28,648 nt of DNA from UBA6770 sp965661115 (lineage in GTDB: Bacteria; Bacteroidota; Bacteroidia; Flavobacteriales_G; Salibacteraceae). Below the pieces are notes generated by a model that saw nothing but the letters and a program-made list of their open reading frames with translations, ran no database searches and was not told the origin of the DNA. The stretch covers positions 1 to 28,648 of the forward strand of contig CBFICO010000020.1 in NCBI GenBank assembly GCA_965661115.1, in the 5' to 3' direction. Shown piece by piece: positions 22,366-28,648 of the stretch. The position numbers and the translations under genes are program-made. Within the stretch, counting starts at the first letter, position 1. The number at the start of each line of letters is the position of its first letter.

Positions 22366-23430
22366 ATGGAAATTACACAAGAACAAGTACTAAACGCCCT
22401 TTCATTTGTGATTGAACCAGATCTTAAAAAAGACGTGGTTTCATTGGGCTTTGTATCAAATATAAAAATTGATGGAAATAAGGTTTCTTGCACTATTCAG
22501 GCAAGCAATCCAGCAATGCATAACCGTAAACGAATAGAGGAGGCTTGTGATCATCAATTAAGGCTAAAAATCGGAAACGAAGTGGTGAGTGAGATTTCAG
22601 TAGTTCAGATGAACGAAGAAAATGCTGTTAATCCAACTACTCGTAAAGTACTTCCGGGTGTAAAACATATTATTGCAGTTGCATCAGGAAAAGGTGGTGT
22701 TGGAAAATCTACTATTACCTCAAATTTGGCAGCTGGTTTAGCAAAAAAAGGTTTTAAGGTCGGTTTAATTGATGCTGATATTTATGGTCCTTCAGCTCCA
22801 ATCATGTTTGATGTGCAGTTGCACAAACCGGGCATGAAAGAAATCGATGGAAAGAACTACATGACGCCAGTTGAGTCATACGGAGTAAAAATGTTATCAA
22901 TTGGCTTTTTTGCAGACACCGATCAGGCCATAGTATGGCGTGGGCCAATGGCTAGTAAGGCGCTTGAGCAAATGGTAAAAGATGTGGATTGGGGAGAGCT
23001 AGATTATATGCTTATCGATTTACCCCCAGGCACAGGCGATGTTCATTTATCCATCGTGCAAGCAGTTCCATTAAGTGGCGCTATTGTGGTGAGCACCCCT
23101 CAATCAGTAGCTTTAGCGGATGCTAGAAAAGGAATAAATATGTTCCAGTTAGACTCAATTAAGGTTCCCGTTTTGGGATTAGTGGAGAATATGAGTTATT
23201 TCACACCTGCCGAGTTGCCAGATAATAAATATTTCATTTTTGGAAAAGACGGTGCAAAAGAGCTGAGTGAGAAAATGAATACACCGCTTCTTGGGCAAAT
23301 TCCTTTGGTACAGTCTATTCGAGAAAGTGGCGATATTGGACGCCCAGCAGTGTTACAAGATAATACCGTTTCTTCAAAAGCATTTGATGAATTGGTTGAA
23401 GCAGTAATTAACAGAATGGATAAAAAATAG
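22366..23430 (+). CDS. Mrp/ApbC-family Fe-S cluster carrier P-loop ATPase
   Basis: Mrp/ApbC/Nbp35-type ATPases carry and hand over Fe-S clusters in the cytoplasm. The 354-residue protein begins with a MIP18/DUF59 domain (about 1-85). The MinD-like ATPase domain with the deviant Walker A SGKGGVGKST (107-116), LIDADIYGPSAPIMF and DLPPGTGDVHLS follows. The CxxC motif that many Mrp proteins carry after ENMSYF is absent: the sequence reads ENMSYFTPAELPDNKYFIFG. I recall the same form in other Bacteroidota, so cluster binding may use other ligands. A NifU-domain gene follows 38 bases later, so the two probably act together in Fe-S delivery. Confidence 0.93.
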   Translation: MEITQEQVLNALSFVIEPDLKKDVVSLGFVSNIKIDGNKVSCTIQASNPAMHNRKRIEEACDHQLRLKIGNEVVSEISVVQMNEENAVNPTTRKVLPGVKHIIAVASGKGGVGKSTITSNLAAGLAKKGFKVGLIDADIYGPSAPIMFDVQLHKPGMKEIDGKNYMTPVESYGVKMLSIGFFADTDQAIVWRGPMASKALEQMVKDVDWGELDYMLIDLPPGTGDVHLSIVQAVPLSGAIVVSTPQSVALADARKGINMFQLDSIKVPVLGLVENMSYFTPAELPDNKYFIFGKDGAKELSEKMNTPLLGQIPLVQSIRESGDIGRPAVLQDNTVSSKAFDELVEAVINRMDKK

Positions 23431-23443
23431 ACGGTTTTTCCGC

Positions 23444-23451
23444 TATTTTTG
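23444..23451 (+). promoter_or_regulatory. Candidate -7 promoter box for the NifU-like gene
   Basis: TATTTTTG is an exact TAnnTTTG match 17 bases before the ATG at 23469, in the 38-base gap after mrp. No clear -33 element is seen. Confidence 0.4.
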
Positions 23452-23468
23452 AGGTCCATTAATTATTT

Positions 23469-23729
23469 ATGGAAGAAACACAAGCCCCTATTTACGAGCG
23501 CGTTGACGCTGCATTAAATGATTTGCGAAAATTCGTAAAAGAAGATGGCGGCGATTTAGAGTTGGTAGAAGTTACTAACGATGCAGTTGCTCGAGTTCAG
23601 TTAAAAGGAGCCTGTACCAGTTGCTCTATGAATAACATGACTTTTAAAGCTGGGGTTGAAGAGGCCATTAAAAAAGCGGTTCCAGAAATAGTTGCTGTTG
23701 AGGCAGTTGGTTTTGAATTGAATAATTAG
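23469..23729 (+). CDS. NifU-like Fe-S scaffold/carrier protein (Nfu domain)
   Basis: This 86-residue protein is a single NifU C-terminal (Nfu) domain. It has DGGDLELVEV and GACTSCSMNNMTFKAGVEEAI, with the cluster-binding pair C49-x-x-C52. Nfu proteins bind a [4Fe-4S] cluster between two subunits and pass it to target enzymes. It follows the Mrp/ApbC gene on the same strand and so is probably part of the same Fe-S delivery unit. It is followed by an AT-rich palindromic stretch and a convergent glycosyltransferase gene. Confidence 0.95.
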   Translation: MEETQAPIYERVDAALNDLRKFVKEDGGDLELVEVTNDAVARVQLKGACTSCSMNNMTFKAGVEEAIKKAVPEIVAVEAVGFELNN

Positions 23730-23739
23730 CCCTGAATGA

Positions 23740-23783
23740 AATTTTGAATGTTGAATTCAAAATTCAAAACTTAAAATTCAAAA
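23740..23783. terminator. AT-rich inverted and direct repeats between convergent genes
   Basis: AATTTTGAAT (23740-23749) and ATTCAAAATT (23755-23764) form a 10-bp hairpin with a five-base loop. ATTCAAAA-type units recur about three times up to 23783. The spot is between the ends of the NifU-like gene and the GT2 gene, so a bidirectional weak terminator is plausible. The direct repeats also resemble simple-sequence expansion. Confidence 0.45.
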
Positions 23784-24530
23784 TTATTTCGCATGAAAAA
23801 TTCGCGACTTAGCCAATCCAAGTTTATTTATAAAGTATAACCAGCTCGTCCAAAGCACCCCAAATCCATAAACAGAACTTCTTTTAAAATTGATGGATGA
23901 AGCTTCTTCAAAGTATTTAGTTGGGCAGGTAACTTCGCCAATTTCAAAACCTGCATAAAATATTTGAGCCAGCATTTGGTTATCAAACACAAAATCGTCA
24001 GAGTTAATGTTGTAATTAATCCCTTCTAAAACTTCTTTAGAAAAAGCTCGGTATCCAGAGTGATATTCCGATAATTTTTGGTTCATTAAAATATTCTGGA
24101 AAAGCGTTAAACAACGGTTGGCAATGTACTTATAAATTGGCATTCCACCTTTTAAAGCTCCTTTACCTAAAATTCTAGACGCTAGTACCGCTGGGTACAA
24201 ATCGTTTGCAATAATGTGTGCAATAGAAGGGATGAGCAATGGTGTGTATTGGTAATCTGGGTGCACCATTATTACGATATCGGCACCTAATTCTAGCGCT
24301 TTGTTATAGCAAGTTTTTTGATTGCCGCCGTAGCCTTTGTTTTTCTCATGGCGAATTACGTGCTTGATTCCAATTTTTTTGGCCACCTCACTCGTATCGT
24401 CTGGGCTATGGTCGTCAACAAGGATAACTTCGTCAACTATATCAAAGTCTATTTCGTTGTAGGTTTTCTCTACCGTTTTTGCCGCGTTATAAGCAGGCAT
24501 TACTACCACAACTTTTTTTCCTTTAATCAT
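23784..24530 (-). CDS. Family 2 glycosyltransferase
   Basis: This 248-residue GT-A enzyme has VVVMPAYNAAKTVEKT at the N-terminus, EVILVDDHSPDDT (DD39-40) for the nucleotide sugar, a metal-site region MVHPDYQYTP (88-97), and an acceptor-side SGYRAFSKEVL segment. It resembles polyprenyl-phosphate or dolichol-phosphate-sugar synthase-like GT2 proteins but lacks a long C-terminal membrane domain. Only one hydrophobic patch, around VYGFGVLWTSWLYF, may touch the membrane. The donor and acceptor are not predictable. It is downstream of gmhA on the same strand with a 66-base gap that contains its own promoter-like box. A role in surface polysaccharide or lipid-linked sugar synthesis is inferred. Confidence 0.88.
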   Translation of the reverse strand: MIKGKKVVVVMPAYNAAKTVEKTYNEIDFDIVDEVILVDDHSPDDTSEVAKKIGIKHVIRHEKNKGYGGNQKTCYNKALELGADIVIMVHPDYQYTPLLIPSIAHIIANDLYPAVLASRILGKGALKGGMPIYKYIANRCLTLFQNILMNQKLSEYHSGYRAFSKEVLEGINYNINSDDFVFDNQMLAQIFYAGFEIGEVTCPTKYFEEASSINFKRSSVYGFGVLWTSWLYFINKLGLAKSRIFHAK

Positions 24531-24547
24531 AGCTCAATAGTTTGCGG

Positions 24548-24555
24548 CAAAAATA
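24548..24555 (-). promoter_or_regulatory. Candidate -7 promoter box for the GT2 gene
   Basis: On the minus strand it reads TATTTTTG, an exact TAnnTTTG match, 17 bases before the ATG. No clear -33 element is seen. Confidence 0.4.
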
Positions 24556-24596
24556 AAATTTAGAAAAGGGTAGAAGAGATGCGCACGCAACTTATA

Positions 24597-25163
24597 CTAA
24601 CACACCTTACTCTCCACATAACCAATTAAAGCATGAATCACTTTAATGTGGATTTCTTGGGCGCGGTCAGCAAATTCAGAATGCGGCGCTCGTATTTCAA
24701 TATCGCACAAATCAGCCATTTTGCCACCCGTTTTTCCGGTTAGGCCAATAACTTTTATGCCTTTGTTTTTGGCTGCAGTAATTGCATTGATAATGTTTTC
24801 TGAGTTGCCACTTGTGCTAATTGCAAATAACACATCACCTTCATTTCCTAGACCTTCAACAAATCGAGAAAATACATGCTCATAGCCATAATCATTTGCT
24901 ACACAAGTTATATGTCCACTATCTGAAATCGCTACAGCGGCAAGTGCTTTTCTATCTCCGCGGTATCTTCCAGAAAGTTCTTCTGCAAAGTGCATGGCGT
25001 CGCTCATAGAACCACCATTTCCGCAGGAGATTATTTTCTTACCTTCAAGTAAAGCCTTGCTGAGTAGGTCTCCTGCTTCTTCAATTAATTGAAAGTTCTC
25101 TGGCGTCGAAAATGATTCGAGGACATATTTAGCTTCTTCAAATTGTTGCTTGACAAAACTCAT
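24597..25163 (-). CDS. gmhA: Sedoheptulose 7-phosphate isomerase (GmhA, SIS domain)
   Basis: GmhA converts sedoheptulose 7-phosphate to D-glycero-D-manno-heptose 7-phosphate, the first committed step to ADP-heptose. The 188-residue protein has the SIS-fold phosphate-binding segments SCGNGGSMSDAMH and STSGNSENI. Its catalytic residues match the E. coli enzyme: H58 and E62 in MHFAEEL, and Q169 and H177 in RAQEIHIKVIH. Its ATG overlaps the dsbD stop (TAATG on the minus strand), indicating translational coupling. It complements the RfaE2-like gene at 2028, with the kinase and phosphatase steps outside this window. A related SIS isomerase with another sugar substrate cannot be excluded. Confidence 0.9.
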   Translation of the reverse strand: MSFVKQQFEEAKYVLESFSTPENFQLIEEAGDLLSKALLEGKKIISCGNGGSMSDAMHFAEELSGRYRGDRKALAAVAISDSGHITCVANDYGYEHVFSRFVEGLGNEGDVLFAISTSGNSENIINAITAAKNKGIKVIGLTGKTGGKMADLCDIEIRAPHSEFADRAQEIHIKVIHALIGYVESKVC

Positions 25164-27619
25164 TACTTAGCAGCTTTATACAAATCTAAACCTTCTTTTA
25201 ACCAAGCTCTGAAATCGTTTGGATCACTATGATGCTCAAAATCAGCAGAACCATTGGCTAAATCCTCTCCATCAGGCCCAAGCATTACATAGTATGGTTG
25301 TGTGTTTGTTTGATAATTTTCAACCTGATACACCATCCACTCATCGCCAATGGTTCTAATTTTTTTGGTTCTGTCGCCAATTTGAACTTCTCGCTGTTGC
25401 TCTTTTGGAAGCTTAGCTCGGTCGTCAACGTAAAGCGATACTATGACGACATCATTAGTAAGCATATCAATTATGCCTGGCTCGCCCCAAACTTTTTGTT
25501 CCATTTTTCGGCAATTAGCGCATGCATGTCCCGTAAAGTCAACAAAAACAGATTTGTTTACCGTTTTAGCATACTCTTTTGCTTTGTCTAAATCATGAAA
25601 TACGGGTAAATTCTGTGGGCCAGGGTGGGTGCCTTCAATATGACCTCCGTGGCTACCACCGCTAGAGCCACCAACCATAAATGAACCTCCAGCAGCTTCG
25701 GCATAGTTTATTGGAGGAGGGAAACCTGCAATTAATTTAAGTGGTGCACCCCACATTCCAGGAATTAAGTACACTGCAAAAGTGAAAACTACCACCGCCA
25801 ACATGGTTCGGCCTACCGAAAGTTTTTCTATTGGAGAATCGTGAGGTAGCCTGATTTTTCCCATTAGATAGAACCCTAACATTAAGGTAATTACTATCCA
25901 AAAGGCAATGAAAATTTCTCTAGTTATGTAGCCCGCTTGCACTACTAAGTCTGCATTTGATAAGAATTTTATTGCAAGACCTAATTCTAAGAAGCCAAGC
26001 ACCACTTTTACAGAATTCAACCAACCACCCGATTGAGGTAAGGAATTCAACCAACCCGGAAAAGCTGCAAACAACCCAAATGGTAATGCGATAGCTAAAG
26101 AGAACCCAAGCATACCAACAATTGGCATTATTCCGCCTTTTGCGGCAGCTTCAACGATTAGGGTTCCTACAATTGGCCCAGTACACGAGAAGGATACCAA
26201 AGCCAATGTAAACGCCATAAAGAAGATGCCTATAATTCCTCCTTTGTCCGCTCCACGGTCTGCAGCGTTTACCCAAGAAGAGGGCAATACGATTTCAAAG
26301 GCGCCCAAGAATGAGATAGCAAATACCACCAACAAGACAAAGAATATGAGGTTAAACCAGACGTTTGTTGCCAATTCGTTTAATGCCTCAGAACCGAAGA
26401 CAGCTGTTACTACAGTTCCTAATAAAACGTAAATTACAATTATTGACAACCCGTATAAAATGGCGTTTTTAATTCCTTGAGCCTTAGTTTTAGATTGCTT
26501 GGTAAAGAAGCTAACTGTCATAGGAATCATTGGGAAAACGCAAGGAGTTAGCAAGGCTGCAAAACCACTTAAGAAGGATATAATAAATATCTCCCAGAAT
26601 GATTTGTCTGAAGAATCAGCATCATCCGCAGAAGCAACCTCTTTACTATTGTTTTCGGCAGCTTTTGCACCAGGTAAATCAACCGTAAACTCAACGGTTT
26701 CTGGAGGCAAGCATTTCGATTCGTCACAAACCATGAAGTACACATCGCCTTTTACTTGGTTACCAGCACCAGTCAGTTTTATTTTTTGCTTGAACGCCAC
26801 TTCCTTTTCGTAGAAGCTTAAGTTCATCATAAAGTTGTTATCGTATTCCTTTAAAATATCGCCAACTTCTTCGGTTTTTCCTAATAGTTCAAATGCCTTT
26901 TCTTCGTTGAAGTATATAAACTCAGTGGGTACAGGGCCATCGGCACTTTCTAGCTCCTGAGAATACAAGTGCCAGCCTTCTTCAATTGTAGCTGAAGCAA
27001 TAAATTCGTATGTATCGCCTTCTAATTGTTTTGCCTCAAAGATCCATTTTACAGGGTCGTATACTTTATTTTCTTGAACCAAAGGTTTAGCTTCAACTGC
27101 AATAGAACCAGCAGTTACTACTTCTGTTTTTTCCTCTTTTTTCGATTCCGCCATTTTCATTTCAATGGCCGACTTTTTAAGGTCAAAACTGAATTCTATA
27201 TAATCGGGAGGAAGGCATTTTGAATCGTCACAAACCATAAAGGTAAGTTCGCCTTTTACCGTTGTACTATTGTTAAGTTTTACGTTTTGAGTGAAGGTTA
27301 CTTCGTCATCAAAAAACAACAACTCCATTTGGAAATTCTTGTCGAATTCTTTTATCGGTTTTGGCTCAACGATTCCTCCAATAAGCTCAAAATCGTTACT
27401 CTTTTCAAAGGTAAATTCAGTTGGTAGTGGCCCTTCGTCACCAGATAGTGTGTTGGAGTATATGTGCCAATGTTCTTCTATTTCTGCTTTGAAAAGCAAT
27501 TGATATTCATCGCCAGAAATTTGTTTTGAATCAAATGACCATTTAACTGGGTTGTGAATTTGAGCAGTTGTAAACAGTGTACCTACCGTCAGAATGGCTC
27601 CGAGCAAAAATCTCAACAT
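25163..27619 (-). CDS. dsbD: Thiol:disulfide interchange protein DsbD with duplicated N-terminal domain
   Basis: DsbD moves electrons from cytoplasmic thioredoxin across the inner membrane to periplasmic targets. The 818-residue protein has a signal peptide (about 1-19) and two tandem DsbD-alpha-like domains (about 22-148 and 187-315), each with a VCDxSKCLPP motif (C130/C135 and C298/C303). The membrane domain starts at about 342, with its redox cysteines in LTPCVFPMIP (C360) and SFSCTGP (C479), and a Gly/His-rich linker spans about 644-664. The C-terminal thioredoxin-like domain carries CANC (C700/C703). The usual form has one N-terminal domain, so about 165 residues are extra. It is coupled to gmhA. 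The upstream region holds a large palindrome. Confidence 0.95.
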   Translation of the reverse strand: MLRFLLGAILTVGTLFTTAQIHNPVKWSFDSKQISGDEYQLLFKAEIEEHWHIYSNTLSGDEGPLPTEFTFEKSNDFELIGGIVEPKPIKEFDKNFQMELLFFDDEVTFTQNVKLNNSTTVKGELTFMVCDDSKCLPPDYIEFSFDLKKSAIEMKMAESKKEEKTEVVTAGSIAVEAKPLVQENKVYDPVKWIFEAKQLEGDTYEFIASATIEEGWHLYSQELESADGPVPTEFIYFNEEKAFELLGKTEEVGDILKEYDNNFMMNLSFYEKEVAFKQKIKLTGAGNQVKGDVYFMVCDESKCLPPETVEFTVDLPGAKAAENNSKEVASADDADSSDKSFWEIFIISFLSGFAALLTPCVFPMIPMTVSFFTKQSKTKAQGIKNAILYGLSIIVIYVLLGTVVTAVFGSEALNELATNVWFNLIFFVLLVVFAISFLGAFEIVLPSSWVNAADRGADKGGIIGIFFMAFTLALVSFSCTGPIVGTLIVEAAAKGGIMPIVGMLGFSLAIALPFGLFAAFPGWLNSLPQSGGWLNSVKVVLGFLELGLAIKFLSNADLVVQAGYITREIFIAFWIVITLMLGFYLMGKIRLPHDSPIEKLSVGRTMLAVVVFTFAVYLIPGMWGAPLKLIAGFPPPINYAEAAGGSFMVGGSSGGSHGGHIEGTHPGPQNLPVFHDLDKAKEYAKTVNKSVFVDFTGHACANCRKMEQKVWGEPGIIDMLTNDVVIVSLYVDDRAKLPKEQQREVQIGDRTKKIRTIGDEWMVYQVENYQTNTQPYYVMLGPDGEDLANGSADFEHHSDPNDFRAWLKEGLDLYKAAK

Positions 27620-27660
27620 ATAATCGTTTTAGTATCAGACATCAAAGGAAAAACGAAGTC

Positions 27661-27728
27661 TCGTCATTCCCTTGAAGTAGGGAATCTCTTTTAAACTTAT
27701 AGATTCCCAGTCAAGCTGAGAATGACGA
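27661..27728. repeat. MITE/REP-like palindromic element
   Basis: This 68-base near-perfect hairpin has three paired blocks: TCGTCATTC (27661-27669) with GAATGACGA (27720-27728), CTTGA (27671-27675) with TCAAG (27711-27715), and GGGAATCT (27680-27687) with AGATTCCC (27701-27708), around an AT-rich loop. I recall similar CGTCATTC...GAATGACG palindromes scattered between genes in other Bacteroidota genomes. It sits 41 bases upstream of the dsbD start codon. Confidence 0.75.
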
Positions 27729-27879
27729 AGTACAATAACTAGCGATTTACTTTCTGTTTTTTCTTTTAGCCTAATTTTAACAGCCTTCAAATGTAGAAAA
27801 ATTGACCTTTTGAGTAAAGCTGTATCTAGCTAAGCTTGTGAACTGTTAACAGCGAATTTTAAAGCTTTATGACTATCTG
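27729..27879. other. Non-coding stretch downstream of the queuosine-precursor transporter
   Basis: These are about 150 AT-rich bases with no credible coding frame. They contain a short CTGTTAACAG palindrome and T-rich runs. I see no clear terminator for the minus-strand gene ending at 27880. Confidence 0.5.
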
Positions 27880-28554
27880 TTAAATCTCTTGGTTTGCTGC
27901 TAGCCCAAAATATTTACGGATGGTAAACACAGCAGCGTACATAATAGTCGTATCAAAAAGCGCCATGAGTGCTTTAAACATCCACCCGTCAATAATGAGT
28001 TCAACTAATTCATTTTGCGGTTTAACTCCTACAAAAAGCACCAAAACCACTAAGGTGGTATCTACTAGTTGTGAGATTATAGTTGACCCGTTGTTGCGTA
28101 GCCATAGAAATTTGCCTTTGGTTAGATTTTTCCAAAAATGATAGATGCGAACATCTATTAGCTGAGCAAAAAGATAAGCGATCATAGAGGCAAAAATTAC
28201 ACGCCAAGAATTTCCAAAAACAGTGGAATAAGTGCTATCGTTTACCGGCGAATCGGTAATGGCAGGAAATATATTTCCGAGATATAAAATGAGTAAGACA
28301 AACAGGGATGCTCCTAAACCTGAAAAAACAACGTAATTGGTTTTTTTTCGACCGTAGATTTCTGAGAGAATATCGGTTATTAAAAAAGTAATGGGATAGG
28401 GTAGAACCCCTGCAGAGATTATGAAACTGGCAAAACCCAAATCCACTGTAACGAATTTATTGGCAATTAGATTACAGCTTACCAAAGCGGCTATAAAAAG
28501 CGCCGCAAGAAACAAATACAGTTTGTCGGCCTGTTTTCTTTTCGATTTATTCAT
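27880..28554 (-). CDS. Queuosine precursor transporter (VUT/YhhQ family)
   Basis: YhhQ/VUT proteins are inner-membrane transporters that take up 7-deazaguanine precursors (preQ0/preQ1) for queuosine in tRNA. The 224-residue protein has about six hydrophobic segments (around 12-33, 41-60, 73-98, 118-136, 160-177 and 190-212). Family motifs are SCNLIANKFV, YPITFLITDILSEIYGRKK (53-71) and LRNNGSTIISQLVDT. The ATG overlaps the end of an upstream minus-strand frame by 8 bases, so it is probably the second gene of an operon that runs off the window. No queuosine biosynthesis gene is seen here, so the substrate is assigned from the family only. Confidence 0.9.
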   Translation of the reverse strand: MNKSKRKQADKLYLFLAALFIAALVSCNLIANKFVTVDLGFASFIISAGVLPYPITFLITDILSEIYGRKKTNYVVFSGLGASLFVLLILYLGNIFPAITDSPVNDSTYSTVFGNSWRVIFASMIAYLFAQLIDVRIYHFWKNLTKGKFLWLRNNGSTIISQLVDTTLVVLVLFVGVKPQNELVELIIDGWMFKALMALFDTTIMYAAVFTIRKYFGLAANQEI

Positions 28555-28648
28555 GGGCTAATTTTCTGAAACGTTTTTCCCAAAATGGGTACCCCAACAA
28601 CACCAACAAAGAAACAACCGGGACTCTAAAACGTGCATCAAGGTCGGT
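28547..28648 (-). CDS. C-terminal end of an unrecognised protein (cut by the window edge)
   Basis: An open frame on the minus strand enters at the window's right edge and ends in TAA at 28547-28549, giving 33 residues. The stretch VPVVSLLVLLGYPFWEKR is hydrophobic then basic, and the tail ends FRKLAHE. It overlaps the start of the queuosine-precursor transporter by 8 bases, the same style of coupling seen elsewhere in the window, which supports a real gene. The fragment is too short to name. It may be a membrane-associated protein. Confidence 0.55.
   Translation of the reverse strand, partial: TDLDARFRVPVVSLLVLLGYPFWEKRFRKLAHE

Noticed and set aside
26226..27503. Several plus-strand frames of 65-104 residues antisense to dsbD
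   Set aside because: All lie opposite to conserved DsbD domains and look like shadows.

Overview
The window comes from a Bacteroidota chromosome, most likely a member of the Flavobacteriales. The DNA is AT-rich, several start codons have a TAnnTTTG box (the Bacteroidota -7 promoter element) just upstream, and the gene set is diagnostic: type IX secretion/gliding genes (porU, porV, gldJ, a PorP/SprF-family gene), pdhA-pdhC without pdhB, and panC-panD-radA in one run. It is draft or metagenome-assembled sequence: a 10-N spacer sits inside panC, and both ends of the window cut genes.

Layout. (1) 1-6138, + strand: panC (5' cut, with gap), panD, a YbhN/LPG-synthase-like membrane protein, an RfaE2-type nucleotidyltransferase, radA and a NudL-type Nudix hydrolase form a very tight operon with overlapping stops and starts, followed by glyS. 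(2) 6133-10019, - strand: PorP/SprF-family protein, gldJ, a strong terminator hairpin, then murF, which converges on glyS. (3) 10196-18700, + strand, divergent from region 2: porU, porV, ispF, cdd, pdhA, pdhC. (4) 18687-19772, - strand: a MurG-like glycosyltransferase whose 3' end overlaps pdhC. (5) 19867-21608, + strand: SDR oxidoreductase, trmB and an alkyltransferase-like gene (PAHRV) packed within 1 bp of each other. (6) 21694-22276: a repeat island with a small GIY-YIG nuclease gene bracketed by inverted copies of a REP-like repeat. (7) 22366-23729, + strand: Mrp/ApbC and NifU-like Fe-S assembly proteins. (8) 23784-28648, - strand: GT2 glycosyltransferase, gmhA, a DsbD with two N-terminal domains, a MITE-like palindrome, a queuosine-precursor transporter and the C-terminal end of an unrecognised gene.

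The central theme is envelope and secretion. PorU is the sortase of the type IX secretion system (T9SS), PorV is its outer-membrane shuttle partner, GldJ belongs to the gliding/T9SS machinery, and PorP/SprF proteins are T9SS-associated outer-membrane proteins. MurF, the glycosyltransferases, GmhA and the RfaE2-like enzyme supply peptidoglycan and surface glycans. DsbD supplies periplasmic reducing power. The rest is core metabolism: pantothenate, isoprenoid, pyrimidine salvage, pyruvate dehydrogenase, Fe-S assembly and tRNA modification.

The observations most worth a second look are a G9 homopolymer inside porU that would switch the gene off on a one-base slip, the GIY-YIG gene bracketed by inverted repeats, the palindromic element upstream of dsbD, and the duplicated DsbD N-terminal domain. 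I saw no rRNA, tRNA, CRISPR array, prophage or insertion-sequence transposase.
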